A program made the position numbers and the translations under genes. Shown piece after piece: positions 1-9,296 of a DNA stretch of 64,000 bases. Positions within the stretch are counted from its first letter, which is position 1, and each line of letters starts with the position of its first letter. Below the pieces are notes generated by a model. That model was given only the letters and a program-made list of their open reading frames with translations, was not told where the DNA came from and did not search any database. Source of the DNA: JAGLOK01 sp963677605 (lineage in GTDB: Bacteria; Bacillota; Clostridia; Christensenellales; UMGS416); contig CAXXDX010000005.1 of NCBI GenBank assembly GCA_963677605.2, forward strand, positions 1-64,000, given 5' to 3'.

Positions 1-1
1 A

Positions 2-502
2 GGAGCACACAGATACGGTAGGGTAGTGGATGTCAATGATGCTCTGTACGGAGAAGGCGCTTTTTCACCTGAAAGGACTGGAACTCTGCCGTTAGTTGGT
101 CTAATTCGCATGTGTTATTCAGGGAATTATACCGAAAAAGAAGTTATAGAGCTTGTAACAACCAAAGGCGGTATGATGGCATACCTAGGAACGAATGACC
201 TTAAAGAGTGCGAAAAAATGATAATGGAAGGCGATGAGTTTGCAGCATTGGTGCTTGAAACTATGGCTTATCAGATATCAAAAGAGATTGGTGCGCTTAT
301 AGCAGTCCTTGAAGGGCGAGTGGAGGCTATTTTACTAACTGGCGGACTTGCATATTCAAACAGGCTTACAGGTGAAATTAAACAGAGACTGGACACTATA
401 GCACCTGTAATAACGTATCCGGGTGAAAGAGAGATGGAAGCTCTTGCGTCAGGAGCATACAGAGTTTTAAGCGGTCAGGAAATCCTAAAGGATTATGAAT
501 AA
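2..502 (+). CDS. buk: Butyrate kinase, C-terminal part (5' end outside window)
   Basis: Transfers phosphate between butyryl phosphate and ADP in the last step of butyrate formation, in the cytoplasm. The frame is open from base 2 and reads GAHRYGRVVDVNDALYGEGA, a conserved butyrate kinase segment, followed by the FSPERTG block. AYLGTNDLKE and the ILLTGGLAYS motif of the ASKHA acetokinase fold come next. About 166 residues are present; the family is about 355 long, so roughly the N-terminal half lies upstream. An internal GTG at 26 could be mistaken for a start but homology continues upstream of it. The stop overlaps by 10 bases the convergent flippase gene, and no terminator separates them. 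Confidence 0.93.
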   Translation, partial: GAHRYGRVVDVNDALYGEGAFSPERTGTLPLVGLIRMCYSGNYTEKEVIELVTTKGGMMAYLGTNDLKECEKMIMEGDEFAALVLETMAYQISKEIGALIAVLEGRVEAILLTGGLAYSNRLTGEIKQRLDTIAPVITYPGEREMEALASGAYRVLSGQEILKDYE

Positions 503-1890
503 GTAATAATTTCAGGTTTTCTTTTAGTACTGATTTTAAACACTATGTGAGTAAACAACCCAGTTGCAAAGTTAGCTGCTGTTAGTGTCAGTATTCCGGC
601 AGCCGATCCATATTGCCATGCAACTATAGGAACTATTAAAAATAGAACTAGTGATATGAGAGTGCCGATTACTCTTTCAAAGACCAGTAAAGTAGTCTTT
701 TGTATTTTTATTAGCTTTCCTCTCTTATATGCCATGAAAACTGTTGATGCAGGATATAGTATACCGAAGATTAGGCTAAGCTTTGCTATACTGATATTGT
801 TTTGAGATACTTTCATGATATTGGCAAGCGAAAAGTCACCTATAACTGTGAATGATAAAAGAAGCATAAACACAGTCATAGTACCAGCAACAAAGAAGCA
901 AAAGTTTCGCACTTTATTTTTATTTATTGGGTTAAAAGTGTCGTGATTTACGACCAGCTGAGGTATCTGAAAGCTGAAAGAACCAATTATGTTAAGCAAG
1001 CTTAAAGATATTGAATAAACAGTTAATATAATTTCTTTGTTTTCGCCCAATGCAAGAGCTGACTGTGAAAAGCTTGGCAGCAATTGGCCCATAGAGTAGG
1101 AAAGAATAAGCGGAAGCGAAAAATATAAAATTTTCTTGTAGTTGAGAGAATCATCGATTGATAAAATGTTTTGTGTTCTCATTGAGTTTAAAAGATGTAA
1201 CAAAACTTTGCCTTTTGTTGTTATTAAAACTCCTAAAACATATACTAAAGATTCAAGAAAAATCATGCCAAACAATAATATTCCCGGAACATATTCCGCT
1301 CGGAAAGCCCTTAAAACAGATGGCATTATAAATGAAAAGATCAATATTAGCAAAACTCTTAGAAAAGAGCCGATTGTAGCGAATTTAATGTTTCTTAGTT
1401 TAATTGAAATTCCCAGAAAAAAGTTTCTTGCAAAAAAGAATATAGGCAGTATACATATTGTTTTTAATGAAAGGACAGCATTATCTAGAAGCCGGCCGTC
1501 AAGATTATACATACTGCTTAAGATGTTTCTGCTAATATCGGTGAAACTTAAAACAAAAAACCATATCTGAAGAAGAGTAATTGTGATCAGCGCGAACTTT
1601 GTTACTTTTTTAAAGGTATTTTTATTTTGTGTGAATGTTGTTACAACTAAAGCGATTATTGAAACAGGAGACATAAACAACAGCATTAAAGTGCGTGCTA
1701 CTGAAAACGATGATATGTAGAATTCAGAGTTAGGAATATATCCGAGACATCTGTTTAAAAGCATGTTGGATATTGAAATAAGAAAAGTAGATGTACCTAA
1801 TGGTATAAAAAACACAAGCAGCTTATAAAAGGTGATTTTATTTAAATCGTCGCCGCTTGTTTCTTTAAGCTTTTTTATAAATTCATTCAA
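493..1890 (-). CDS. MatE-family (MOP superfamily) membrane flippase/efflux protein, paralogue 1
   Basis: A 465-residue polytopic membrane protein with about 12 hydrophobic segments and the N-terminal YKLLVFFIPLG start typical of MatE-like transporters. Substrate unknown: the superfamily includes drug/Na+ antiporters and lipid flippases. It is clearly paralogous to the protein at 51848-53197: both have an ISRxIxSxxYNLxGxLL stretch near residue 120, then a GIxIKLR motif and a fixed C-terminal AAxGxxxL..F..GLF.H.VFK block. The start ATG is preceded, at a rather long spacing of 12, by CGGAG. Its 3' end overlaps buk. Confidence 0.75.
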   Translation of the reverse strand: MNEFIKKLKETSGDDLNKITFYKLLVFFIPLGTSTFLISISNMLLNRCLGYIPNSEFYISSFSVARTLMLLFMSPVSIIALVVTTFTQNKNTFKKVTKFALITITLLQIWFFVLSFTDISRNILSSMYNLDGRLLDNAVLSLKTICILPIFFFARNFFLGISIKLRNIKFATIGSFLRVLLILIFSFIMPSVLRAFRAEYVPGILLFGMIFLESLVYVLGVLITTKGKVLLHLLNSMRTQNILSIDDSLNYKKILYFSLPLILSYSMGQLLPSFSQSALALGENKEIILTVYSISLSLLNIIGSFSFQIPQLVVNHDTFNPINKNKVRNFCFFVAGTMTVFMLLLSFTVIGDFSLANIMKVSQNNISIAKLSLIFGILYPASTVFMAYKRGKLIKIQKTTLLVFERVIGTLISLVLFLIVPIVAWQYGSAAGILTLTAANFATGLFTHIVFKISTKRKPEIITYS

Positions 1891-1956
1891 AACATATGCT
1901 CCGTTTATATATAATATATTTTTTTACGGAGATAAGCAAGCCGATAATATCATTAA

Positions 1957-2553
1957 TTAAAGTTTTATCAAGTTTTTATTTCTAATATTCTTAAAAGGAT
2001 GCAGATCGTGAGTTATTATCATAACTGTTTTCATCTTGTATGATATGCTTTCATAAATAGCGTTGATAACATTACTTTTAAGTTCTTTGTTCAGACCATT
2101 GAATGGTTCATCCATTAGCAAAAGACTGGAAGGATAGGCTAAAGACCGGGCAATAGCTACACGTCTTTTCATGCCTCCGCTAAGCTCGTGAGGAAAGGAT
2201 TTATGCTCTTTTGAAAGTTCCAAAGCAGATAAATACTTCTCAGCAAGTTCAAATTTAGTGGATTCATCCATTGAATCGGGCAATGTAAACATTACATTGT
2301 CCAGAACAGAATAATAGGGAAGAAGTCTGTCTTCCTGAAACAAAAATGATATATCTTCTGGTACTCCGTCGATTATGCCTGAATAACTTTTGTCTAAACC
2401 ACTAATAATATTAAATAGCGTAGTTTTACCACATCCGGACGGACCTGTTATGATGTTAATTGAGTTTTCCTCAATTTCAAGATCAAGAGTATTTAAAACA
2501 ATCTTTTCTTCATATTTCTTGGTGATATTATTAATTTTAATCATATCAATCAC
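1957..2553 (-). CDS. ABC importer ATPase (NitT/TauT type)
   Basis: Cytoplasmic ATPase powering the adjacent permease. 198 residues, a little shorter than the usual 240-260 of SsuB/TauB-type subunits. Walker A GPSGCGKTT is near residue 38, the Q-loop FLFQEDRLLPYY near 72, signature LSGGMKRRVAIARS near 124, Walker B LLLMDEPF near 145 and the switch ITHD near 180. The start overlaps the end of the permease gene by 8 bases, so the three genes form one translationally coupled minus-strand operon. Confidence 0.88.
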   Translation of the reverse strand: MIDMIKINNITKKYEEKIVLNTLDLEIEENSINIITGPSGCGKTTLFNIISGLDKSYSGIIDGVPEDISFLFQEDRLLPYYSVLDNVMFTLPDSMDESTKFELAEKYLSALELSKEHKSFPHELSGGMKRRVAIARSLAYPSSLLLMDEPFNGLNKELKSNVINAIYESISYKMKTVMIITHDLHPFKNIRNKNLIKL

Positions 2554-3298
2554 CTATTTTCCATTTAGAGTTTTTAAACAAAGTTAATGCAGTTTTCTCA
2601 ATTGCAATAGAAAGTATCACAATCGCTAAAGTCCAAGCGAAAACATATTGTGTGTCTATATAGATTTTAGCTTGATATAAATTATACCCAATAGAATGAA
2701 GAGGTGCGCTTAACACTTCAGCCGTTACTACAGACTTCCAAGTAAATCCTATACAAATCATCAATGCTGATAAAATGTAATGAAGAATGGAAGGTATTTT
2801 AATATGAGTAAGTATTTTTCTTTTTGATACTTTATGAAGCTCAGCCATTTCAATTAAATTTTTGTCTATAGTTTGCATACCTTTTTGCGTATTGGTATAC
2901 ATAATAGGAAAACAAAGAAGTACGCTGACTAATACTGGGACCATATTGGAGTGAAGATAAAGCAAAGCTAGAATTATAAAAGACATCACAGGAACAGATT
3001 TTATTGTAGATACAAAAGGCTGGAGGAATGTATTCAATAAACTGTATTTCACACTAATAATACCAAGACTAATTCCTATGAAAGAAGATATAGTTAAGCT
3101 GAAAAGAACACGAAGCAAAGTCGCACCGACAGATTTATAAAACTCTAAGGTTTTTGCAACATTAAAAAGAGCCGCAACCGTCTGCAAAGGAGACGGCAAA
3201 AAAAGCGGCTGATTTATTATCATACTTGCAAGCTGCCAAATGATAATCCAAATGACAGCTGCAATAATTTTTTTACTTCTTGTAATAGAAGTTTTCAT
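2546..3298 (-). CDS. ABC importer permease (BPD_transp_1, NitT/TauT type)
   Basis: Membrane subunit of the importer. 250 residues with about six transmembrane segments and the EAA-like loop (AELHKVSKRKILTHIKIPSI, near 154-173) that contacts the ATPase. The family includes SsuC/TauC and ThiX. It overlaps the substrate-binding gene upstream by 26 bases and the ATPase downstream by 8. Sequence alone does not tell whether the substrate is a sulfonate, a thiamine precursor or something else. Confidence 0.88.
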   Translation of the reverse strand: MKTSITRSKKIIAAVIWIIIWQLASMIINQPLFLPSPLQTVAALFNVAKTLEFYKSVGATLLRVLFSLTISSFIGISLGIISVKYSLLNTFLQPFVSTIKSVPVMSFIILALLYLHSNMVPVLVSVLLCFPIMYTNTQKGMQTIDKNLIEMAELHKVSKRKILTHIKIPSILHYILSALMICIGFTWKSVVTAEVLSAPLHSIGYNLYQAKIYIDTQYVFAWTLAIVILSIAIEKTALTLFKNSKWKIGD

Positions 3299-4229
3299 CC
3301 GGCAAAGTTCCTCCTACGGAAGCGGGATTATAACCGTATAATACTTCAAGATACTGGCCAAGAACGGATTCAAGATCATCACCTGTGATAAATGTAATTC
3401 CAGCTCTTGGAATAGCCATTTTTGCAACACCGGCACTAGGCAGTATTCCTTGTTCTGCGATTAAAGCAGATGCTGATTCCGAATCTTCATTCACAAAATT
3501 AACGGAAGCTTCATATTCCTTCATAAATTCTTCTACAGCTTTAGGATATTTTTCAAGAAAGTCTTTTTGAACAATTGCAACACCCATAGGCATTACAGTA
3601 CCTTCTCCGTGAATTGCTTCCCATTCTGTGTTCATATTAACCTGAACGTTTAAATCTGCATTTTTAGCTGTTACTACAGATACAAAAGGTTCTGGAAGAA
3701 TAGCTATTTCAATTTCACCGGCAGCCATCATGTTAGCCAAAGCAGCATGCTCCTGCTGGTAAATAATAGTTACATCTTCGTTTGGAACAAGGCCGTTTTC
3801 CTCAAGGATATGATTTAATATATATTCAGGAGAAGCTCCTTGTCCAGAAGCGTATATAGTCTTTCCTCTTAAATCTTCAACAGATGCTATTGTATCACCA
3901 TTTTCCACAATATACAAAACACCGGTAGTGTTGATTGAGAGAACTGCTATTTGACCTTCTGTCTTTTTATATAGCACTGAAGCAAGGTTTGAGGGGACTG
4001 CACAGATATCAACTTCTTTGCTGATTATCTTTGGTACTATTTGATCAGGTGCTGTAAGGATTGAAACTTCATATTTTCCTTCAGCTTCATCAATTATTTT
4101 TGTCATTCCCATACCAGTAGGTCCTGCAAGAGTTGCGACTTTAATTATTGGAGTTTCTTCTTTTGCACAGCCTGTAAAAACAGAAAAAGCAAGAACAAAA
4201 GCCAATAGTATAAATATAATTTTTTTCAT
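3273..4229 (-). CDS. ABC substrate-binding lipoprotein (NMT1/SsuA-like)
   Basis: Extracytoplasmic receptor that delivers the ligand to the importer. 318 residues. A signal peptide (MKKIIFILLAFVLAFS) ends in the lipobox FTGC with Cys20-21 as the lipidation site. Then comes a periplasmic-binding fold of the NMT1 type with GPTGMGMTKIIDEA, DLRGKTIYASGQGASPEYIL and AILPEPFVS. SD GAGGTG sits 5 bases before ATG, and a promoter is visible at 4258-4286. It is the first gene of the operon with the permease and ATPase. Neighbours give no clue to the ligand. Confidence 0.88.
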   Translation of the reverse strand: MKKIIFILLAFVLAFSVFTGCAKEETPIIKVATLAGPTGMGMTKIIDEAEGKYEVSILTAPDQIVPKIISKEVDICAVPSNLASVLYKKTEGQIAVLSINTTGVLYIVENGDTIASVEDLRGKTIYASGQGASPEYILNHILEENGLVPNEDVTIIYQQEHAALANMMAAGEIEIAILPEPFVSVVTAKNADLNVQVNMNTEWEAIHGEGTVMPMGVAIVQKDFLEKYPKAVEEFMKEYEASVNFVNEDSESASALIAEQGILPSAGVAKMAIPRAGITFITGDDLESVLGQYLEVLYGYNPASVGGTLPDENFYYKK

Positions 4230-4257
4230 AATTCACCTCATCTTTGTGATTTATTTA

Positions 4258-4286
4258 ACAATATCATAATGTTAATAAAAATGCAA
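4258..4286 (-). promoter_or_regulatory. Promoter of the ABC importer operon
   Basis: On the minus strand: -35 TTGCAT (4281-4286), 17-base spacer, -10 TATTGT (4258-4263). It lies 29 bases upstream of the lipoprotein ATG. Moderate match. Confidence 0.5.
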
Positions 4287-4339
4287 CTAAAAAAGTATGA
4301 ATTCATGATATAATTACATAATTGGATATTTAAAATTAA

Positions 4340-4379
4340 GAACATATGTTTGCAAATGGGAATATACATGTGCTATAAT
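4340..4379 (+). promoter_or_regulatory. uvrB promoter with LexA (SOS) operator
   Basis: GAACATATGTTT at 4340-4351 fits the Gram-positive LexA box (GAAC-N4-GTTC core, one mismatch). The -10 TATAAT (4374-4379) carries the extended TG (TGCTATAAT). A TTGCAA at 4350-4355 may serve as -35, so the operator would block it. lexA itself lies at the end of this window with a similar box. Confidence 0.8.
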
Positions 4380-4398
4380 AACATGAAGGAGAAGTATA

Positions 4399-6363
4399 AT
4401 GCCTAATTTTAAGTTAGTATCAAAATATGAACCGGCAGGGGATCAGCCACAGGCTATAGATGGTCTTGTAGAAGGATTCCGTGACGGACTTAAAAACCAA
4501 GTTCTTTTAGGTGTTACAGGTTCGGGAAAAACATATACTATGGCAAACATAATAGACAGGCTCAACAGACCTGCTTTGGTTATTGCACATAATAAAACTC
4601 TAGCTGCACAGCTGTGTAATGAATTTAGAGAATTCTTTCCTGAAAATGCAGTTGAATATTTTGTAAGTTATTATGATTATTATCAACCTGAAGCTTACAT
4701 TCCTTCTACAGATACATATATAGAAAAAGATTCATCAATAAATGAAGAAATCGATAAACTGCGTCACAGTGCTACATCCTCGCTTCAGGAAAGAAGAGAT
4801 GTAATCGTTGTTGCAAGTGTGTCTTGTATATATTCTCTTGGTGATCCAAAAGAATACTACGACCTTTCTATATCATTAAGGCCTGGAATGATAAAAAGCA
4901 GAGATGAAGTTATTAAAAGACTTGTAGAAATAAGGTATGAAAGAAATGACGTGGATTTTCAGCGAGGTACTTTCAGAGTACGCGGTGATGTGGTTGAAAT
5001 ATTTCAGTCAAGCCAGAGCGATAAAGCGATACGTGTAGAGTTCTTTGGTGATGAGATTGAGAAAGTAAGCGAAATACACGCACTTACGGGAAAAGTATTA
5101 AACAGCCTGAAGCATGTAGCTATTTTCCCTGCATCTCACTATGCTACTTCGTTGGTTAAAATGGAGCAAGCCATAGAAAATATACGCAATGATATGTTTA
5201 AACAAGTGCGTGCATTTGAAGATAATAATCAGCTTATCGAAGCGCAAAGATTGTCGCAGCGAACATATTATGACATAGAAATGATGCAGGAGATAGGATA
5301 TTGCAGCGGAATTGAAAACTATTCAAGATATTTTGACGGAAGAAAAATTGGACAGCCGTCATTTACACTGCTTGATTATTTCCCGGATGATTTTCTAGTT
5401 TTCATTGACGAATCTCATATGACAGTTCCTCAGATAGGTGCTATGTATGCGGGTGATAAATCCAGAAAAGATTCATTGGTTTCATATGGATTCAGACTAG
5501 AGTCCGCATATGATAACAGACCTCTGAAATTTGATGAATTTAAAGAAAGAATAGGTCAAACGCTATATGTAAGCGCTACTCCTGCCAAGTATGAGATGGA
5601 ACTTGCCGGGAACATAGAAGAACAGGTAATAAGACCGACCGGATTGGTTGATCCAGAGATAATATTAAAACCGGTTAACGGACAGGTTGATGACCTTCTG
5701 GGAGAAATAAGAGAAAACACGCAAAGAGGTTATAGGACACTAGTTACCACCCTGACAAAAAAAATGGCAGAAAACCTCACTGATTACTTCACAAATTTAG
5801 GGGTAAGAGTAAGATATCTTCATTCTGATGTAGACACACTTGAAAGGATTGAAATAATAAAGACTCTTAGAATGGGAGAGTTTGACGTTTTAGTAGGTAT
5901 CAATCTGCTGCGCGAAGGGCTTGATATACCCGAAGTAGCTTTGGTTGCTATATTGGACGCTGATAAAGAAGGGTTTTTACGCTCTGAGACATCATTAATT
6001 CAGACAATAGGACGAGCTGCAAGGAACGCTGACAGCAGAGTAATTATGTATGCAGACAGAATTACGGGATCGATGCAGGCAGCTATTGATGAAACTAACA
6101 GACGCCGCAAAAAACAAATGGATTATAATGAGAAAAACGGAATTATTCCTAAGACTATAAGCAGCAGAATTGTAAACAGCTTGGAAATTTCGCAACAGGA
6201 AGACACTAAGAAGCCTGCGAACATTGACACAGGCAATATTGCCAATATAATAAAAGACCTCGAGCAGTCAATGCTCGCTTGTGCACAGGCATTGGATTTT
6301 GAGGCAGCAGCTAAACTCCGTGATGAGATAGCTGATCTTAAAGAAAAATATAATTTAAATTAA
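4399..6363 (+). CDS. uvrB: Excinuclease ABC subunit B
   Basis: DNA damage verification helicase of nucleotide excision repair; it receives the lesion from UvrA and recruits UvrC. 654 residues, full length. Walker A GVTGSGKT (38-45), the beta-hairpin YYDYYQPEAYIPSTDTYIE (about 91-109), DESH box near 338, helicase motif VI region QTIGRAARN near 540, and a C-terminal UVR domain (about 617-650, LDFEAAAKLRDEIADLK). SD GAAGGAG lies before ATG. Promoter carries a LexA box. 12 bases separate it from uvrA, so the two form an operon. Confidence 0.98.
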   Translation: MPNFKLVSKYEPAGDQPQAIDGLVEGFRDGLKNQVLLGVTGSGKTYTMANIIDRLNRPALVIAHNKTLAAQLCNEFREFFPENAVEYFVSYYDYYQPEAYIPSTDTYIEKDSSINEEIDKLRHSATSSLQERRDVIVVASVSCIYSLGDPKEYYDLSISLRPGMIKSRDEVIKRLVEIRYERNDVDFQRGTFRVRGDVVEIFQSSQSDKAIRVEFFGDEIEKVSEIHALTGKVLNSLKHVAIFPASHYATSLVKMEQAIENIRNDMFKQVRAFEDNNQLIEAQRLSQRTYYDIEMMQEIGYCSGIENYSRYFDGRKIGQPSFTLLDYFPDDFLVFIDESHMTVPQIGAMYAGDKSRKDSLVSYGFRLESAYDNRPLKFDEFKERIGQTLYVSATPAKYEMELAGNIEEQVIRPTGLVDPEIILKPVNGQVDDLLGEIRENTQRGYRTLVTTLTKKMAENLTDYFTNLGVRVRYLHSDVDTLERIEIIKTLRMGEFDVLVGINLLREGLDIPEVALVAILDADKEGFLRSETSLIQTIGRAARNADSRVIMYADRITGSMQAAIDETNRRRKKQMDYNEKNGIIPKTISSRIVNSLEISQQEDTKKPANIDTGNIANIIKDLEQSMLACAQALDFEAAAKLRDEIADLKEKYNLN

Positions 6364-6375
6364 GGATAATAATAA

Positions 6376-9198
6376 ATGTTGGATTCTATAAAAATTAAAG
6401 GAGCAAGAGAGCATAACCTTAAGGATATTGATATAACAATCCCAAGGGATAAACTTGTTGTAATAACAGGACTATCTGGTTCAGGGAAGAGTTCGCTTGC
6501 TTTTGACACAATATACGCTGAAGGACAAAGAAGATATGTTGAATCTTTGTCTGCTTACGCAAGGCAGTTTTTGGGACAGATGGAAAAGCCGGATGTTGAC
6601 TACATTGAAGGACTTTCTCCGGCTATTTCAATTGACCAGAAAACAACAAGCCGCAATCCTCGGTCAACTGTTGGTACTGTAACTGAAATTTATGACTATA
6701 TGAGGCTTTTGTATGCAAGAGTCGGACATCCGCATTGCCATAATTGCGGAAAGCCTATTGAACGTCAAAGCATAGACCAGATGACAGAACGAGTATTGCA
6801 GATAGAAAACGGAAAGAAGATACTTGTTCTTTCCCCGATAGTACGAGGAAGAAAAGGCGAATATAAAAAACTGTTTAAAGACCTTGCTAAAGATGGTTTT
6901 GTGCGTGTAAGAGTTAATGGAGAAGTACATGATATAACTGACGACATACCTCTTGATAGATATAAAAAGCATGATATCGAAGTAGTTGTGGACAGGCTTG
7001 TTATGAAAGATGGTTTAAGGCCACGTTTAACAGAGTCGATGGAAACAGCACTTAGATTGGCTCATGGCTTAGTAATTATTAAAGAAATTGACGGAGAAGA
7101 ACATCTTTTTTCTAGTAATTATGCTTGTCCCGATTGTGACATTATTTTAGAAGAGCTGACGCCGAGAATGTTTTCCTTCAACAGTCCTTATGGCGCATGT
7201 CCAGTCTGTTCCGGATTGGGTACTACTTATAAAGTCGATCCACAAATTGTGGTTCCTAATTGGAATAAATCGTTAAGAGACGGAGCTGTGCAGGCTGGAG
7301 GTTGGAATACAAACAACAAAGATACGTTTGCAATGACTTTTTTAACCGCCCTTAATAAAAAATATGGCATTGATCTGGATAAACCTTTCAAAGACTTGCC
7401 AAAAAAACATCAGGATATCATTTTCTATGGAACAAACGGAGAAACAATTGAAGTAACTTACAACAGGGATTACGGAAGCGGAACTTATAACATGCCATTT
7501 GAGGGAGTAATAAACTCAATAGAAAGAAGATACAAACAAACTTCAAGCAATGGTATGAAAGAATATTACGAATCGCTTATGAGTAATACGGTATGCACTG
7601 CTTGCGGAGGTAAAAGGCTTAAAAAGGAAGCACTTGCCGTTACTGTTAATGATACAAACATTTCTGATTTAACTGCGATGACTATAGAGCATGGAATAGA
7701 TTTTATAAAAAATATTGAATTTAGCGATACAGAGAAAATAATTGCTAAACAAATTATAAAGGAACTTGTTGAAAGACTTACGTTCCTTAATGATGTTGGG
7801 CTTAATTATCTGACGCTTGACCGACAGGCAAGCACATTATCAGGTGGAGAAGCACAGCGTATTCGTCTTGCAACTCAGATAGGCTCTTATCTAATGGGCG
7901 TTTTATATATACTAGATGAGCCGTCAATCGGACTTCATCAAAAAGACAACGATAAGTTAATTAAAACTCTTTTGAGATTAAGAGATTTAGGGAACACTCT
8001 TCTTGTAGTCGAACACGATCACGATACAATGCTGTCAGCAGATTACATTATTGATATGGGTCCCGGACCGGGTGTTCACGGCGGTAAAGTAGTAGCGCAC
8101 GGCACAGTTAACGAAGTAATGAAAAACAAAGCTTCTGTTACTGGACAATATTTAAGCGGGAGAAAAAAGATAGATATTCCTTCAGAGCGCAAAAAAAAGA
8201 ATGGAAAAACTTTAACAATTAAAGGAGCTCAACAGAACAATCTTAAAAAGATTAAAGCTGAATTTCCTTTAGGCGTATTTACGTGTGTCACAGGTGTATC
8301 AGGCTCGGGAAAAAGTTCGCTTGTAAATGAAATATTATATAAAGCGCTTGCTCGTGATTTAAACAGAGCTCATACGAAACCAGGAAAACATGATGAGATT
8401 ATAGGACTTGAGCATTTAGATAAAGTAATTGACATTGACCAATCTCCCATAGGAAGAACACCGCGTTCAAATCCTGCCACATACACAGGTACATTTACAT
8501 TAATTCGTGAATTGTTCGCAAAAACAACAGACGCAAGAGCTAAAGGATACAAGGCAGGTCGTTTCTCGTTTAATGTAAAAGGCGGCAGGTGCGAAGCCTG
8601 TAAAGGTGATGGAATAATAAAAATTGAGATGCACTTTTTGCCTGATGTTTATGTTCCTTGCGAAGTGTGTAAATCTAAAAGATACAACAGCGAGACACTT
8701 GAAGTCCGATATAAGGGTAAGAATATATATGAAGTTCTTGAAATGACTGTTGAAGATGCTCTGGAGTTTTTTGAAAATGTGCCAAAAATTAAAACAAAGC
8801 TTCAAACACTTTATGATGTAGGGCTTGGCTATATTAAGCTTGGACAGCCTTCAACGCAGCTTTCAGGCGGGGAATCACAGAGGATCAAACTTGCAGCTGA
8901 ACTTTCAAAAAGATCAACGGGAAAAACTCTTTATATTCTGGATGAACCTACGACGGGGCTTCATACGGCTGATGTTAAAAAACTGCTGAAAATTATTGCG
9001 AAGTTAGTAGAAGGCGGCAATACGGTTGTAGTTATTGAGCATAATCTGGATGTTATAAAATGTGCTGATTACATTATTGACCTCGGCCCAGAAGGCGGAG
9101 ACAAAGGCGGAACAATAATTGCGAAAGGAACACCGGAACAGATTGCAGACAATGAAAAAAGCTATACAGGACAATATTTAAAGAATGTATTAAAATAA
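6376..9198 (+). CDS. uvrA: Excinuclease ABC subunit A
   Basis: DNA damage sensor ATPase of nucleotide excision repair. 940 residues, full length. Walker A GLSGSGKSS (32-40), first zinc module (CHNCGKP near 117, CPDCD near 251), ABC signature LSGGEAQRI near 490. The second ATPase half has GVSGSGKSS near 638, the insertion zinc module (CEACKGDG ... CEVCKSKRY, about 737-762) and signature LSGGESQRI near 826. Cotranscribed with uvrB from the SOS promoter. A strong terminator follows. Confidence 0.98.
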   Translation: MLDSIKIKGAREHNLKDIDITIPRDKLVVITGLSGSGKSSLAFDTIYAEGQRRYVESLSAYARQFLGQMEKPDVDYIEGLSPAISIDQKTTSRNPRSTVGTVTEIYDYMRLLYARVGHPHCHNCGKPIERQSIDQMTERVLQIENGKKILVLSPIVRGRKGEYKKLFKDLAKDGFVRVRVNGEVHDITDDIPLDRYKKHDIEVVVDRLVMKDGLRPRLTESMETALRLAHGLVIIKEIDGEEHLFSSNYACPDCDIILEELTPRMFSFNSPYGACPVCSGLGTTYKVDPQIVVPNWNKSLRDGAVQAGGWNTNNKDTFAMTFLTALNKKYGIDLDKPFKDLPKKHQDIIFYGTNGETIEVTYNRDYGSGTYNMPFEGVINSIERRYKQTSSNGMKEYYESLMSNTVCTACGGKRLKKEALAVTVNDTNISDLTAMTIEHGIDFIKNIEFSDTEKIIAKQIIKELVERLTFLNDVGLNYLTLDRQASTLSGGEAQRIRLATQIGSYLMGVLYILDEPSIGLHQKDNDKLIKTLLRLRDLGNTLLVVEHDHDTMLSADYIIDMGPGPGVHGGKVVAHGTVNEVMKNKASVTGQYLSGRKKIDIPSERKKKNGKTLTIKGAQQNNLKKIKAEFPLGVFTCVTGVSGSGKSSLVNEILYKALARDLNRAHTKPGKHDEIIGLEHLDKVIDIDQSPIGRTPRSNPATYTGTFTLIRELFAKTTDARAKGYKAGRFSFNVKGGRCEACKGDGIIKIEMHFLPDVYVPCEVCKSKRYNSETLEVRYKGKNIYEVLEMTVEDALEFFENVPKIKTKLQTLYDVGLGYIKLGQPSTQLSGGESQRIKLAAELSKRSTGKTLYILDEPTTGLHTADVKKLLKIIAKLVEGGNTVVVIEHNLDVIKCADYIIDLGPEGGDKGGTIIAKGTPEQIADNEKSYTGQYLKNVLK

Positions 9199-9218
9199 AA
9201 TATATCTTAAAAAACATA

Positions 9219-9250
9219 AAAATTCATAATGATTGCCATTATGAATTTTT
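9219..9250 (+). terminator. Rho-independent terminator after uvrA
   Basis: Perfect 13-bp stem, arms 9219-9231 and 9237-9249, loop ATTGC, running into T6. A-rich 5' arm, so it may work in both directions. Confidence 0.85.
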
Positions 9251-9261
9251 TGTTACTTTGA

Positions 9262-9290
9262 TTGACAAGCTATTCTTTTTAAAAGATAAT
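9262..9290 (+). promoter_or_regulatory. Strong promoter giving a probably leaderless mRNA
   Basis: TTGACA (9262-9267), 17-base spacer, GATAAT (9285-9290). The expected start point falls near 9297, the A of the ATG of the DUF512 gene. No SD is present between the -10 and the ATG. Confidence 0.7.
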
Positions 9291-9296
9291 TTACAT

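Noticed and set aside
1142..1570. Plus-strand open frame inside the first flippase gene
   Set aside because: Antisense to a clear membrane protein gene.
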